A stretch of 64,000 bases of DNA from Streptomyces canus (GTDB taxonomy: Bacteria > Actinomycetota > Actinomycetes > Streptomycetales > Streptomycetaceae), in the NCBI RefSeq assembly GCF_030816965.1, contig NZ_JAUSYQ010000002.1:3195001-3259000 (forward strand). The letters are read 5' to 3'. The translations under genes were made by a program, and so were the position numbers. The notes under the pieces are model-generated. The model saw nothing but the letters and a program-made list of their open reading frames with translations. It made no database searches and was not told where the DNA came from. The number at the start of each line of letters is the position of its first letter. Within the stretch, counting starts at the first letter, position 1. Below are positions 42,600-51,102 of the stretch, in pieces.

Positions 42600-42677
42600 A
42601 CGGCCTCCTTTGTTCCTCGCCTCGATGGTGGGGCTTCACCGAAGAGGAAGGTAAACGGGTTGGGAAAGGAATTCGCC

Positions 42678-42849
42678 ATGCCCCGAGTCGCCCTCGTCGC
42701 CTACGCCCCCGACCTAAGCCGAGCCATGACAGGGACCTTCCCGTGCTGGTGGCGGCCCTGTGCGAGGCCGGAGGCGAGCCGGACGCAGTGTTCTGGGACG
42801 ACGGTGACGTCGACTGGGCCGGTTACGACCCAACCGTCATCCGGACACC
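42678..42849 (+). pseudogene. ATP-grasp-type protein, 5' fragment, frameshifted and interrupted by an IS
   Basis: The ATG at 42678 begins MPRVALVAYAPD; a 1-nt loss near 42714 moves the homology into another frame as PKPSHDRDLPVLVAALCEAGGEPDAVFWDDGDVDWAGYDPTVIR, ending at about 42845 where the IS begins. The remainder of the gene resumes at 44421. The intact family (cytosolic ATP-grasp ligases with VIRSTWDY after the first strand) is frequent in streptomycetes. It is divergent from the MerR-PP2C gene. Confidence 0.85.
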
Positions 42850-42925
42850 TTGCTTCTGGGCAGGATGCCCGGCCCATCGAGGCCAGGAGGATGCCCGCTC
42901 CCGCGAAGTAGGGCGCGGAACAGGC

Positions 42926-42946
42926 GAATCGCTGTCAGGGCGATTC
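42926..42946 (-). terminator. Hairpin at the 3' end of the RHH gene
   Basis: GAATCGC (42926-42932) pairs perfectly with GCGATTC (42940-42946) around a 7-nt loop that contains the stop codon of the minus-strand RHH gene. Confidence 0.5.
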
Positions 42947-43084
42947 ATCGTCTGCCCGCACGGTGGTGAGGGCGACCTCAAGCAGATGCAGGATCTCGGA
43001 ATTGAGGGACCGGCGGTCGGTCTCTGCCTGAGTGATCAGCCGGGCGTGGAGGTCGTCGGGGATGCGCAGCGTAAACTTGAGCAT
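42935..43084 (-). CDS. Arc/MetJ-type ribbon-helix-helix DNA-binding protein
   Basis: A 49-codon gene starting at ATG 43082-43084. The translation MLKFTLRIPDDLHARLITQA followed by ETDRRSLNSEILHLLEVAL is a complete ribbon-helix-helix: a beta strand with alternating K-T-R contacts (residues 3-7), then two helices with the SLNSEI turn. It is divergent from tnpB with only 28 bp between start codons, so it must overlap the tnpB promoter and probably represses it. A 7-bp stem hairpin (42926-42932 with 42940-42946) at its stop codon is a likely terminator. Confidence 0.82.
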   Translation of the reverse strand: MLKFTLRIPDDLHARLITQAETDRRSLNSEILHLLEVALTTVRADDESP

Positions 43085-43112
43085 GCCGTCATTGTGCCGT
43101 TACTATGGCGGC

Positions 43113-44402
43113 ATGTCACGTTTCCGGATGTACCCCACGAGCAAGCAGGAGCAGCAGATGCTGCTGCACTGCGCGCACGCGCGGTACGTGTGGAACCTGG
43201 CCGTCGAGCAGCACTCGCACTGGAATCCGGGCATGAAGTCCGCGCCGGGCTTCGCCGAGCAGTGCAGGCAGCTCACCGAGGCGCGGCGTGAGAACGAGTG
43301 GCTGGGTGCCGGGAACGCCGATGTGCAGCAGCAGGCCCTGAAGGACTTCGCGAAGGCCAAGACGGCCCGTTTCACCTCCGGGTTCGGTGAGCCGACCTGG
43401 CGTAGGAAATACCTGCATGAGGGCTTCCGCGTCATCGGCACCGACCGCGTACCGGAGTACGAGCCGGATGGCTCGTGGAAGTTGAACGCGAAGACCGGCA
43501 AGCAGGTCATGGGCCGTTCAGTGGTGGTGCAGAAGCTCAACCGGCGCTGGGCTCAGGTCAAGGTCCCCGGATGCGGCTGGGTCCGCTTCCGCCTCACCCG
43601 CAAAGAACTGCCCGACGCCAAGACTTTCCGGGTCACCCTTCGCAACGGCCAGTGGCATATCGCTTTCGCCGTCATCCCCGCCCCGATCCATGCGCCTGGA
43701 ACCGGGGAAGTCATCGGTGTCGACCGCGGCGTGACTATCACCGCCGCCCTCTCCGACGGCCGCACGCTGAACTGCCCGCAGCTCACCACCCGCGAGCAGG
43801 CCCAGATCCGCAAGCACCAGCGCCGGGCGGCACGGGCCAAGAAAAACAGCCCCGCCAAGGCCGCCGAGTACGCACGGGTCGCCAAGCTCAAGGCGCGTGA
43901 GGTGAACCGGCGCAAGGACTGGTGCGAGAAGACCTCAACTGTGCTCGCCCGCACCTACGACCTGGTGCGGTTCGAGAAGCTGAACATCAAGAACATGACC
44001 CGCTCCGCGAAAGGGACGGCCAAGGCGCCGGGCAAGCAGGTGGCGCAGAAATCCGGACTGAACCGGGCGATCCTCGCCCAGGGCTGGGGCCTCCTGCGTC
44101 AACGCACCGAACACAAAGCTCCCGGCCGAGTTGAAGACGTCCCCTCCCCGTACACCTCCCTGCGGTGCAGCGCCTGCGGATGGATCGACAAGAAGTCACG
44201 CAAGAGCCAAGCTGACTTCGAGTGCGTATCCTGCGGCTTCACATGCAACGCAGACACCAACGCAGCAACGAACGTCGCGGCAGGACAGGGCTGGATTCCC
44301 CACCCTCGGCGCTCAGCCGATGCCGGAGGGACGACAACGGCCACCCGCCGTTCGAGCGTCCGTGAACCTCAACCCACCTGGGTTGGAATCCCCCTCTTTT
44401 AA
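43113..44402 (+). CDS. tnpB: RNA-guided endonuclease TnpB
   Basis: 429 residues from ATG 43113 (MSRFRMYPTSKQEQQML). The RuvC-like nuclease acids are intact: D204 (GVDRG), E288 (RFEKLNIKNM) and D381 (CNADTNAATN). A zinc ribbon is formed by C352, C355, C371 and C374 (CSACG...CVSCG). The N-terminal part has the usual OrfB helix-turn-helix/REC features (CAHARYVWNLAVEQH, QQQALKDFAKA). TnpB proteins cut DNA guided by an RNA made from the transposon right end. The stop codon (44400-44402) lies inside the terminal hairpin, so the guide RNA would overlap the tnpB 3' end. All residues needed for activity are present. Confidence 0.93.
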   Translation: MSRFRMYPTSKQEQQMLLHCAHARYVWNLAVEQHSHWNPGMKSAPGFAEQCRQLTEARRENEWLGAGNADVQQQALKDFAKAKTARFTSGFGEPTWRRKYLHEGFRVIGTDRVPEYEPDGSWKLNAKTGKQVMGRSVVVQKLNRRWAQVKVPGCGWVRFRLTRKELPDAKTFRVTLRNGQWHIAFAVIPAPIHAPGTGEVIGVDRGVTITAALSDGRTLNCPQLTTREQAQIRKHQRRAARAKKNSPAKAAEYARVAKLKAREVNRRKDWCEKTSTVLARTYDLVRFEKLNIKNMTRSAKGTAKAPGKQVAQKSGLNRAILAQGWGLLRQRTEHKAPGRVEDVPSPYTSLRCSACGWIDKKSRKSQADFECVSCGFTCNADTNAATNVAAGQGWIPHPRRSADAGGTTTATRRSSVREPQPTWVGIPLF

Positions 44403-44440
44403 GAGGGGGAGGATGTCAACTGGGACTACAGCTGGAGTAG
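44300..44440 (+). ncRNA. Predicted omega/reRNA with guide segment
   Basis: In known IS200/IS605 systems the TnpB guide RNA comes from the tnpB 3' end plus the right end of the transposon, and its guide is the flanking host DNA. Here a 9-bp stem (CCCCCTCTT, 44390-44398, with 44401-44409) precedes GAGGATGTCAAC, and the guide would begin at 44421 with TGGGACTACAGCTGGAGTAG. The 5' limit is unknown; 44300 is only a rough estimate. Confidence 0.5.
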
Positions 44441-45098
44441 TGCGGGCGCGGCAAGGTCATGCGGCTCGCCAATCCGGCGGAGGCCGTGCTCTGGGACACC
44501 GACAAACGGTACATCGGGGAGCTGACGGAGGCCGGGGTGCCGGTGGTGCCCCGACCCGCTACCTCGCGCCCGGCGACCCGCTCGACCTCCCCGACGCGCA
44601 CGAGTACGTCGTCAAGCCGACCTCCGAGGCGGGGGCGCTGTACGCGGCGCGCTACACGCCCGAGCAGCACGAGACCGCCGTACGACAGCTGCGGCGCATG
44701 CACGCCGAAGGGCTGACCGCGATCGTTCAGCCGTACATGCGGGGCATCGACGCGGGCGGTGAGCGGGCGCTGCAGTTCTTCGGGGGCCGGCTGCTGCACG
44801 CCAGGGCAAGCGGGCGGTCCTCGCTCCCGGGACGGCCTTCGACGCGGCCAAGGTCGCCCACCCGGGCCTGGAGCCCTGGACGCCGACCCCGGCCGAACTC
44901 GCGGTCGCCGAGCGCGCCCTGGCCGCCGTACCGGATGCGCCGGAGCTGCTGTACGCGCGCGTGGACCTCGTCGACGGGGAGGACGGGCGGCCGCGGGTGA
45001 TGGAACTGGAGCTGGTCGAGCCGAACCTTTTCCTGTGCCTGCACCCGGAGTCGCTGCGGCCGGTGGTGGAGGCGGTGCTGGCGGCTGCGGGTCGGTAG
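44421..45098 (+). pseudogene. ATP-grasp-type protein, 3' fragment, multiply frameshifted
   Basis: Homologous stretches follow in different frames: WDYSW at 44421, MRLANPAEAVLWDTDKRYIGELTEAGVPVVP from 44459, TRYLAPGDPLDLPDAHEYVVKPTSEAGALYAARY from about 44555, QPYMRGIDAGGERALQFFGGRLLHA to about 44800, then GKRAVLAPGTAFDAAKVAHPGLEPWTP and LLYARVDLVDGEDGRPRVMELELVEPNLFLCLHPE to TAG 45096-45098. The ATP-grasp signatures YVVKPTSEAG and MELELVEPNL are recognisable. At least three frame changes show that the gene is dead irrespective of the IS insertion. Confidence 0.88.
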
Positions 45099-45126
45099 CG
45101 CGGGCCCCGGACGCCGAGCGGGCGAG

Positions 45127-48100
45127 TCACAGGTGGGCGGCGACCCTGAACGTCTCGATGAAAAGCTCACGGCGCGCTGAATGGGCTGCGAGTGGCGTTC
45201 CCTTTCCCGCGCGCCAACGCCAGTAGGCCGCGGCGGAAGCGGCGGTGTACGCCTCCGACGCATCGGCGCCGAGGGGCCGCTGGATGTTCCGGGTCAGTTC
45301 GCCGAACGCGGTCGCCGCCCCCTCCCGGTCTCCGGCCTCGCCACGCCCGCAGGCGAGCTCGTGGCGCAGCCCCAGGTACTGCGGGCCCGCCTCCAGGGCC
45401 CGGCGCAGACTTTCCGTCAGCCTCGCGTACACGAGGGCGGCCGCGTCGATGTCACCCGCCTCCATGCGCCACATCAACACGCCGTGTAGGGCGGAGAGTG
45501 TGTGGGGACTGTCGGCACCCTCCGTGAGCAAGAGGGAGGAGACCACGTGGGTGAGCTCGTCCGCGGCGCCTGCGGGATCCCCCGTGTGTCCCTTGTGGTG
45601 GGCGCGACCCGTCCTGACATCGAGGACGGCCGGGTCATGGGGACCCAGATGTCGCGTCACGTTCTCGAGCAACTGGTCGTGCGCGGCGAGAGCCGCTTCG
45701 CGGTCGCCCGCGATCCAGCTCCAGCGGGCGATCTCGACCAGCGTGGAACGGATGCGATCGTGGTCGTCGCGCAGGATCCGCCTTTGGTCTTCCAGCAATT
45801 CGCCGTATGCGGCGACGGCCCCGACAGGATCGCCGGCCCGCCCTCGCCAGAGGCCGAGTCGGGCACGAGCCACCAGCGTGTCGGGGTGGTCCGCGCCGAA
45901 TACGCGTTCCGCGTCCGCCGCGACGAAGGCGAACTCGGCGGCCGCTCCTGCCGCGTCCCCCGACCACCCTTTCCACAGGGCCAGATTGCTTCTGCTGGTG
46001 ACCGTGTCGGGGTGTCCTTCCCCGAGAACCCGCCTGCGGTGCTCCAGCAATTCGGTGAGAGCCTCGACGGCACCGGCCGCATCACCCGCCTGCCCCCGGC
46101 GGAAGGCGTGGTTGCCCCTGGTGGCGAGAGTCATCGGGTGATCGTCCCCCAGGACCCTCCTGCGATGCTCCAGCAGTTCGGCGAAGGCCTCGACCGCCCC
46201 GGTCACCTCGCCCGACTCTCCCAGGAAATAGGCGTAGTTGTTCCAGGTGGTCAGGGTGTCGGGATGGTCGGGCCCCAGCGTCTCCCGCTGGATCTCCAGC
46301 AGTTCGGCGGATGCCTCGACAGCACCGGCCGCGTCTCCCGAGCTTCCGCGGAAAGCCGCAAGGTTCCCCCGGAGCTGGAAGGTCTCGGGACTGTCCGCGC
46401 CGAGCACCTCCACCGCGTCCTTGAGGATCTCGGTCAACTCGTCGGCGGCCTGCGCCCACTCCCCCGATCGCCCCCGCCACATCGCCCTGTTGGAGCGGGT
46501 GATCAGGACGCTCCTGTCCCGTGCGCCGAGCACTCGGCCCGCGTCCTGTACCAGTTCTGCATAGACGGCGGCCGCCCCGACGGTGTCCCCCGACTCCCCC
46601 AGGCAGTTCGCGAACGTCCCAAGCGTCTCCAGGGTGATCCGGTGATCCGGGCCAAGTCGCGACCGGGCCGTCTCCGCCAGCCGCCGCCAGTGGTCCCGGG
46701 CCGCGATCACCTGGCCCGCCTCCAAGAGGCTGTGCCCCATCACGGACAGCACCGGGTGCTTCTCCGGTTCCCACAACGCGTCGGCGAAGTGCTCGTACAG
46801 AACGGCGGCGTTCGCACGCAGGGAGCCGACGAGGTCCGTGTCACGTTCGGTGTCGGGCCAGGTTGCGACGAGTGCGTCGGCCGCAGTCCGGCCGCAGTGG
46901 CGACGGCTCCCCGCGCTGAAGCGCTCCTGGACCGCGCGCTGGACGAGCCGGTGGACACGAACCGCTCGGTGCGCCACCTGAGGACTGTGCTCGACGAGGC
47001 TGAACTGATGCAGATTCCACAGGGCGTCCGTGGCGTCGTCGGTCGTCGTCTCGGCATCGGACGAGGGGTGTGCGTCGTACGCGCCGCCACGAGCGAGATG
47101 GGCGCGAGCGGGGGCCGATGTGATCGCGGCGGCTGGGATCCCATTGGGGTCGAGGACGGACAGCAGCTGGAGCAGGGGGCGCGCCAGGCCTTGGGGAGGC
47201 AGTTGATCGGCCAGGTCGATGGACAGGTCCCAGGCCGCAGCCACGGTCAGGTCCTGTTCGTCCGGAAGGCCGGTGCGCGGCGGCAGCACGTCCTTCAGGG
47301 TTCTCGCGTGGTCGGCCAGGCGTCTGCGGTACGCCGCGCAGTCCAGCTGCCTGTTGATCATGTAGGGCACGGTCTGGGAGAGGGCCAGAGGCAGTCGGCC
47401 GAGGTCCTCCGCCAGACCCTCGACCTGTACCGGCTCTGCGTTTCGACCGTGGGCTTCCAGCTTCGCGGTCAGGTACGCGACGGCCTCCTCGCGGCTGAAT
47501 CGGTCGACCTCGACACGCCGGCGCCCGGGCCCCAGGAGGGCCGCGTCCCGGTTCCGCGTGGTGATCAGGGTCTGCCCGTGAGGGGAGGGCGGAGGCAGCA
47601 GCCCACGTACGGCTTCAGCGTGCGGGACGTCGTCCAAGACGATCAGCCAGCGCGCCCCGGGAACGGGGGAGCCGGACCTGCTTCCCGGGGGAATCGCAAG
47701 CCAGTTCAGGAACGTGTGCGCGGCTTTGGGGTCGTCCTCCCTGGCTCCAAGGAGCTGAACGGCCGCGCTCGTGTACGCGTCGACGACTGCCGCCCTCGAC
47801 GCCGCCGTGACCCACAGCAGTACATCCACCCGTTTCGCCGCCAAGGCCGAACGGGCGTGACAGGCTGCCAGTTGGGTCTTCCCGACACCGCCCATGCCGG
47901 TCACGAGTTCGCAGGGCGCTGAGGTGCCGTCCGCCGCCGCGGTCTCCAACGTCAGGCGCAGATGGGGCCGATCCTGGTAGCACTCTGCTTCGGGCGGGAC
48001 CGGCCCCAGGACCCTGCAGACCGACCGGGAGCCGCCTCGGCCGGCGCTCGTCCGCCTGTGCTGCCGGGCCGCCCTGCGCCGGGCTTCCCACCAAGCGGTC

Positions 48101-48342
48101 GGGTACGTCCGGTGCTCCCCGCGGACCAGCTTCCCCAGGACCGTCACCAGAGCGTCCAGAGACTGCCGATGCTTGTCCGAGGGAATCGACGCACCGTTCA
48201 CCCATTCATGCAGGACAGACTGCGCCACGCCCACCCGGCGGGCGAGCGCCTCGTACTGCGGCGAGCCCGCGGCCACATAGAGGCCACGCAAGTCGTCCCC
48301 GAAGCCCCGAACGGGGTCCCTCTCCCCCTGCCCCTCCGTCAT
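45127..48342 (-). CDS. NB-ARC ATPase with N-terminal HTH-like domain and TPR array
   Basis: Start taken at ATG 48340-48342 (MTEGQGERDPVRGF); 1071 residues. Residues about 12-70 (LRGLYVAAGSPQYEALARRVGVAQSVLHEWVNGASIPS) look like an XRE-type helix-turn-helix. The NB-ARC ATPase has P-loop GMGGVGKT (149-156), WLIVLDDV Walker B, TLITTRNR sensor and LPLALSQ. From about 500 to the end run some twelve TPR_10/12-type repeats of about 42-50 residues (for example ETLGPDHPDTLTTWNNYAYFLGESGEV). STAND ATPases like this act as signal-triggered switches in development or defence. It is transcribed away from the small membrane-protein gene. Ligand unknown. Confidence 0.9.
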   Translation of the reverse strand: MTEGQGERDPVRGFGDDLRGLYVAAGSPQYEALARRVGVAQSVLHEWVNGASIPSDKHRQSLDALVTVLGKLVRGEHRTYPTAWWEARRRAARQHRRTSAGRGGSRSVCRVLGPVPPEAECYQDRPHLRLTLETAAADGTSAPCELVTGMGGVGKTQLAACHARSALAAKRVDVLLWVTAASRAAVVDAYTSAAVQLLGAREDDPKAAHTFLNWLAIPPGSRSGSPVPGARWLIVLDDVPHAEAVRGLLPPPSPHGQTLITTRNRDAALLGPGRRRVEVDRFSREEAVAYLTAKLEAHGRNAEPVQVEGLAEDLGRLPLALSQTVPYMINRQLDCAAYRRRLADHARTLKDVLPPRTGLPDEQDLTVAAAWDLSIDLADQLPPQGLARPLLQLLSVLDPNGIPAAAITSAPARAHLARGGAYDAHPSSDAETTTDDATDALWNLHQFSLVEHSPQVAHRAVRVHRLVQRAVQERFSAGSRRHCGRTAADALVATWPDTERDTDLVGSLRANAAVLYEHFADALWEPEKHPVLSVMGHSLLEAGQVIAARDHWRRLAETARSRLGPDHRITLETLGTFANCLGESGDTVGAAAVYAELVQDAGRVLGARDRSVLITRSNRAMWRGRSGEWAQAADELTEILKDAVEVLGADSPETFQLRGNLAAFRGSSGDAAGAVEASAELLEIQRETLGPDHPDTLTTWNNYAYFLGESGEVTGAVEAFAELLEHRRRVLGDDHPMTLATRGNHAFRRGQAGDAAGAVEALTELLEHRRRVLGEGHPDTVTSRSNLALWKGWSGDAAGAAAEFAFVAADAERVFGADHPDTLVARARLGLWRGRAGDPVGAVAAYGELLEDQRRILRDDHDRIRSTLVEIARWSWIAGDREAALAAHDQLLENVTRHLGPHDPAVLDVRTGRAHHKGHTGDPAGAADELTHVVSSLLLTEGADSPHTLSALHGVLMWRMEAGDIDAAALVYARLTESLRRALEAGPQYLGLRHELACGRGEAGDREGAATAFGELTRNIQRPLGADASEAYTAASAAAYWRWRAGKGTPLAAHSARRELFIETFRVAAHL

Positions 48343-48530
48343 GCCGTGACCGCCCCGTCTGTCGTTCTTCCGGTCCGAATGAACACCGAACAACCTCCGC
48401 ACCTGGACTGACCAGCGTAAACGGACAGCCGTCAGTGCTGGCCCGCTCCACAGAACCGCCACGGGCCTGAAGACATGGGCGCAGACCAGCCCACCCGGCC
48501 ACCCGGCCGGCTCGACGGAAGGCGGCGGCG

Positions 48531-48713
48531 ATGCTCGCTACGCTCCATGGTGTCGGTGGCACACTCCTGCCCGTCACGATCAGCGGTGCGCTCTATGTAG
48601 GCACCATCGCAACCGTGGCTCTCACGGCCGTGCTGGCGCGCAGCCCGGGCAGGCGTCGAGACGCCCGTGAAGCGCTGAAGGTACTGCTGTGGCGTCGTGG
48701 CGGCAGTCAGTAG
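48531..48713 (+). CDS. Small membrane protein, 60 residues
   Basis: ATG 48531 gives a protein with one hydrophobic helix (VTISGALYVGTIATVALTAVLA) and a basic tail (RSPGRRRDAREALKVLLWRRGG). The core SALYVGTIA...ALTAVLARSPGRRRDAREALKVLL is a recurrent small-protein pattern in Streptomyces, often next to large regulators; function unknown. It is divergent from the NB-ARC gene and converges on the GntR gene. Confidence 0.65.
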   Translation: MLATLHGVGGTLLPVTISGALYVGTIATVALTAVLARSPGRRRDAREALKVLLWRRGGSQ

Positions 48714-48785
48714 CCGATGGCCGGTAGCCGGTCGGCGATGGCGGGTGAGCGGTGGCGTGCCCGGTCGCCGGAGCTCGTCGGCGGT

Positions 48786-49496
48786 CTACTGGTCCGTCGG
48801 GTCCGGCTCCCAGTCCAGCAGCCGTACCTTCGCCACCGTGCGGACATGGCGGCGCATCGCCGAGGCCGCCTGGCCCGGGCGCTGGAGGGCGATCGCGTCG
48901 AGGATCGCCCGGTGCTGGGCGAGGGAACGCTCGGGGCGGTGCGGCTGGCGCAGGGACTCGGTGCGGCTCTCGGCGATCTGGTCGGCGATGGAGCGCATGA
49001 ACTCCGCGAGCAGAGCGCTGTGCGCGGCGGCGGTGACGGCCGCGTGGAACAGCCGGTCGCCCTCGATGCCGTGACCGCCGTCCTCGATCTCCCCGGCCAT
49101 CTTGGCGAGGGCCATACGCATGGCGACCAGGTCCTCGTCCGTGCGGCGCTCGGCGGCCAGTTCGGCGAGCTTGGTCTCCAGGGCCTCGCGGGCGTCGAGG
49201 ACGTCGGGCAGGCGCCGGCGCCGCTCGACCATCTTGTCGACGGGCTCGACGTCGAGGCTGTCCCGGACGAGATACGTCCCGCCGCCGTGCCGTGCCTCGA
49301 CCAGGCCCTGGACCTCCAGCACGACGATCGCCTGCTTCACGGAGGCCCGGCTGACGCCGAGGCGGGTGGCCAGGTCGCGCTCGGGCGGGAGCCGGTCGCC
49401 GGCCCGGAGCCCGCCCTCGGCAACGTACTGGCGCAGCCGGTCGAGCACCTGCTCGTAGAGCCGCGGCTTGGTCATGGGGCGCAGGGCGTCGGTCAC
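48786..49496 (-). CDS. FadR-subfamily GntR regulator of the malonate locus
   Basis: GTG 49494-49496 is preceded by AGGGGGA; 236 residues. Winged helix: LYEQVLDRLRQYVAEGGLRAGDRLPPERDLATRLGVSRASVKQAIVVLEVQGLVEARHGGGTYL (about 13-77). The helical effector domain (FCD, about 95-225) contains DAREALETKLAELAAERRT and the metal-binding H in DRLFHAAVTAAAHSALL and AQHRAILDAI. It is divergent from matC and the 190 bp between them hold several copies of a TGGCT/AGCCA palindrome, so autoregulation and control of matC-matB by malonate or a derivative is very likely, as with MatR-type regulators. Confidence 0.92.
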   Translation of the reverse strand: MTDALRPMTKPRLYEQVLDRLRQYVAEGGLRAGDRLPPERDLATRLGVSRASVKQAIVVLEVQGLVEARHGGGTYLVRDSLDVEPVDKMVERRRRLPDVLDAREALETKLAELAAERRTDEDLVAMRMALAKMAGEIEDGGHGIEGDRLFHAAVTAAAHSALLAEFMRSIADQIAESRTESLRQPHRPERSLAQHRAILDAIALQRPGQAASAMRRHVRTVAKVRLLDWEPDPTDQ

Positions 49497-49538
49497 GGGT
49501 CCCCCTCTCGTTCGTCGGGAGAGTAACACCCCATAGGT

Positions 49539-49645
49539 GGCCAATTGGCCAAGTGGCTGAGCCAATTTTGCGCGCCCCCTTGACGAGCCGCGCGGTCCGC
49601 ACCACGCTAACCAGCCATCCCCCATGTGGCTGAGTGGCTCAGCCA
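49539..49645. promoter_or_regulatory. GntR operator cluster between regulator and matC
   Basis: Three palindromes share the half-site TGGCT/AGCCA or TTGGCC: GGCCAATTGGCC (49539-49550), TGGCT-G-AGCCA (49554-49564) and TGGCTGAG-TGG-CTCAGCCA (49627-49645). A looser copy, ACTGAGCCAATCGGCCAC, follows at 49653-49670. A TTGACG -35-like hexamer for matC (49580-49585) lies between them, so bound regulator could block both divergent promoters, perhaps with looping across about 80 bp. Confidence 0.85.
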
Positions 49646-49704
49646 ATTGCCCACTGAGCCAATCGGCCACTCCACCGCTCCGGGGCCCAACGACGGGAGC
49701 CCGT

Positions 49705-51066
49705 ATGTCCCCAGAACTCATCTCGATCCTCGTCCTGGTCGTGGTGTTCGTCATCGCCACCACCCGGTCCGTCAACATGGGCGCCCTCGCCTTCGCCGCC
49801 GCCTTCGCCGTGGGCGAGCTCGTCGCCGACCTCGACGCGGACGGCATCTTCGCCGGCTTCCCCGGCGACCTGTTCGTCGTCCTCGTCGGCGTGACGTACC
49901 TGTTCGCGATCGCGCGGGCCAACGGCACCACGGACTGGCTCGTCCACGCGTCCATCCGGCTCGTGCGCGGGCGGGTGGCGCTCATCCCGTGGGTGATGTT
50001 CGCGATCACCGGCGCGCTGACGGCGATCGGCGCGGTCAGCCCGGCCGCGGTCGCGATCGTCGCACCGATCGCACTGAGCTTCGCCGCGCGGTACGGGATC
50101 AGCCCGTTGCTGATGGGCGCGATGGTCGTGCACGGCGCCCAGGGCGGCGGTTTCTCACCGATCAGCATCTACGGCACGATCGTCAACGGCATCGTCGAGC
50201 GCGAGCACCTCCCGGGCAACGAGGTGTTCCTCTTCCTGGCCTCGCTCATCGTCAACCTCGTCATCGCGGGCGTGATGTTCGTACTGTTCGGCGGGCTGAA
50301 GCTGTGGTCGCAGGGTGCGGTCCCGCTGGACGAGACGGCAGGGGCCGCGGGTGCTCCCGACAGGCGGGACGCATCGGACGGCGGCACCGGCGTCGACACC
50401 GCCCCCTCCTCCGGCACCGGCCCCGCCACCGCCGTGGCCACCCGCACCCAGGCCCCCGGCACCACCCGTCTCACCCCCGCCCGGATCGCCACCCTCACCG
50501 CTCTGGTCGCCCTCGTCGTCGCCGTCCTCGCCTTCGACCTCGACGCCGGGCTCACGTCCATCACCCTCGCGGTCATCCTCAGCGCCGCCTGGCCGGAGGA
50601 CAGCCGCAAAGCGGTCGGGCAGATCGCCTGGTCCACGGTGCTGCTGATCTGCGGTGTCCTCACCTACGTCGGCGTGCTGGAGGAGATCGGCACGATCAAG
50701 TGGGCCGGTGAGGGCGTCGGCGGCATCGGCGTCCCGCTGCTGGCCGCCGTACTGCTGTGCTACATCGGCGCGATCGTCTCCGCGTTCGCCTCGTCCGTGG
50801 GGATCATGGGGGCGCTGATCCCCCTCGCCGTGCCGTTCCTCGCTCAGGGCGAGATCGGGGCGGTCGGGATGGTGGCGGCGCTGGCCGTGTCGGCGACGGT
50901 CGTGGACGTGAGCCCGTTCTCGACCAACGGCGCGCTGGTGCTGGCCGCGGCACCGGACGTGGACCGCGAGCGTTTCTTCCGCCAGCTGATGATCTACGGA
51001 GGCATCGTGGTGGCAGTGGTACCCGCGGTGGTGTGGCTGGTGTTGGTGGTTCCGGGCTTCGGGTAG
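49705..51066 (+). CDS. matC: Malonate/dicarboxylate carrier MatC
   Basis: 453 residues, ATG 49705 after GGGAG. The N-terminal MatC_N domain begins MSPELISILVLVVVFVIATTRSVNMGALAFAAAFAVG; about eleven to twelve helices are split by a disordered loop of about 55 residues (205-260) rich in Ala/Thr/Pro/Gly. MVVHGAQGGGFSPISIYGTIV and AALAVSATVVDVSPFSTNGALVL are the paired re-entrant substrate motifs of the DASS/CitM group. It imports malonate or a similar dicarboxylate, which MatB, 36 bp downstream, activates. Confidence 0.9.
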   Translation: MSPELISILVLVVVFVIATTRSVNMGALAFAAAFAVGELVADLDADGIFAGFPGDLFVVLVGVTYLFAIARANGTTDWLVHASIRLVRGRVALIPWVMFAITGALTAIGAVSPAAVAIVAPIALSFAARYGISPLLMGAMVVHGAQGGGFSPISIYGTIVNGIVEREHLPGNEVFLFLASLIVNLVIAGVMFVLFGGLKLWSQGAVPLDETAGAAGAPDRRDASDGGTGVDTAPSSGTGPATAVATRTQAPGTTRLTPARIATLTALVALVVAVLAFDLDAGLTSITLAVILSAAWPEDSRKAVGQIAWSTVLLICGVLTYVGVLEEIGTIKWAGEGVGGIGVPLLAAVLLCYIGAIVSAFASSVGIMGALIPLAVPFLAQGEIGAVGMVAALAVSATVVDVSPFSTNGALVLAAAPDVDRERFFRQLMIYGGIVVAVVPAVVWLVLVVPGFG

Positions 51067-51102
51067 GACCGACAGGCGACAACAGGTAAGGAGTTGTGAA
51101 GC

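Larger units (their letters stand above)
42850..44420 (+). mobile_element. IS200/IS605-group element encoding TnpB and an RHH protein
   Basis: About 1.57 kb inserted in the ATP-grasp gene. The right end is sharp: the host reading resumes with TGGGACTACAGCTGG (WDYSW) at 44421 directly after GGATGTCAAC. The left end lies within about 42844-42852, after host sequence GTCATCCGGAC. No terminal inverted repeats or target duplication are seen, as expected for this group. Subterminal hairpins occur at the left (GGGCA-GGA-TGCCC, 42858-42870) and right (44390-44409). There is no tnpA, so transposition would need TnpA in trans. Confidence 0.82.

Noticed and set aside
45160..47000. Repeated DNA pattern resembling a direct-repeat array
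   Set aside because: It is the coding of TPR repeats of about 140 bp, diverged and without spacer structure; not a CRISPR array.
45502..47922. 806-codon plus-strand frame opposite the NB-ARC/TPR gene
   Set aside because: The minus strand has P-loop, Walker B and TPR repeats; the plus frame mirrors the repeats only as antisense.
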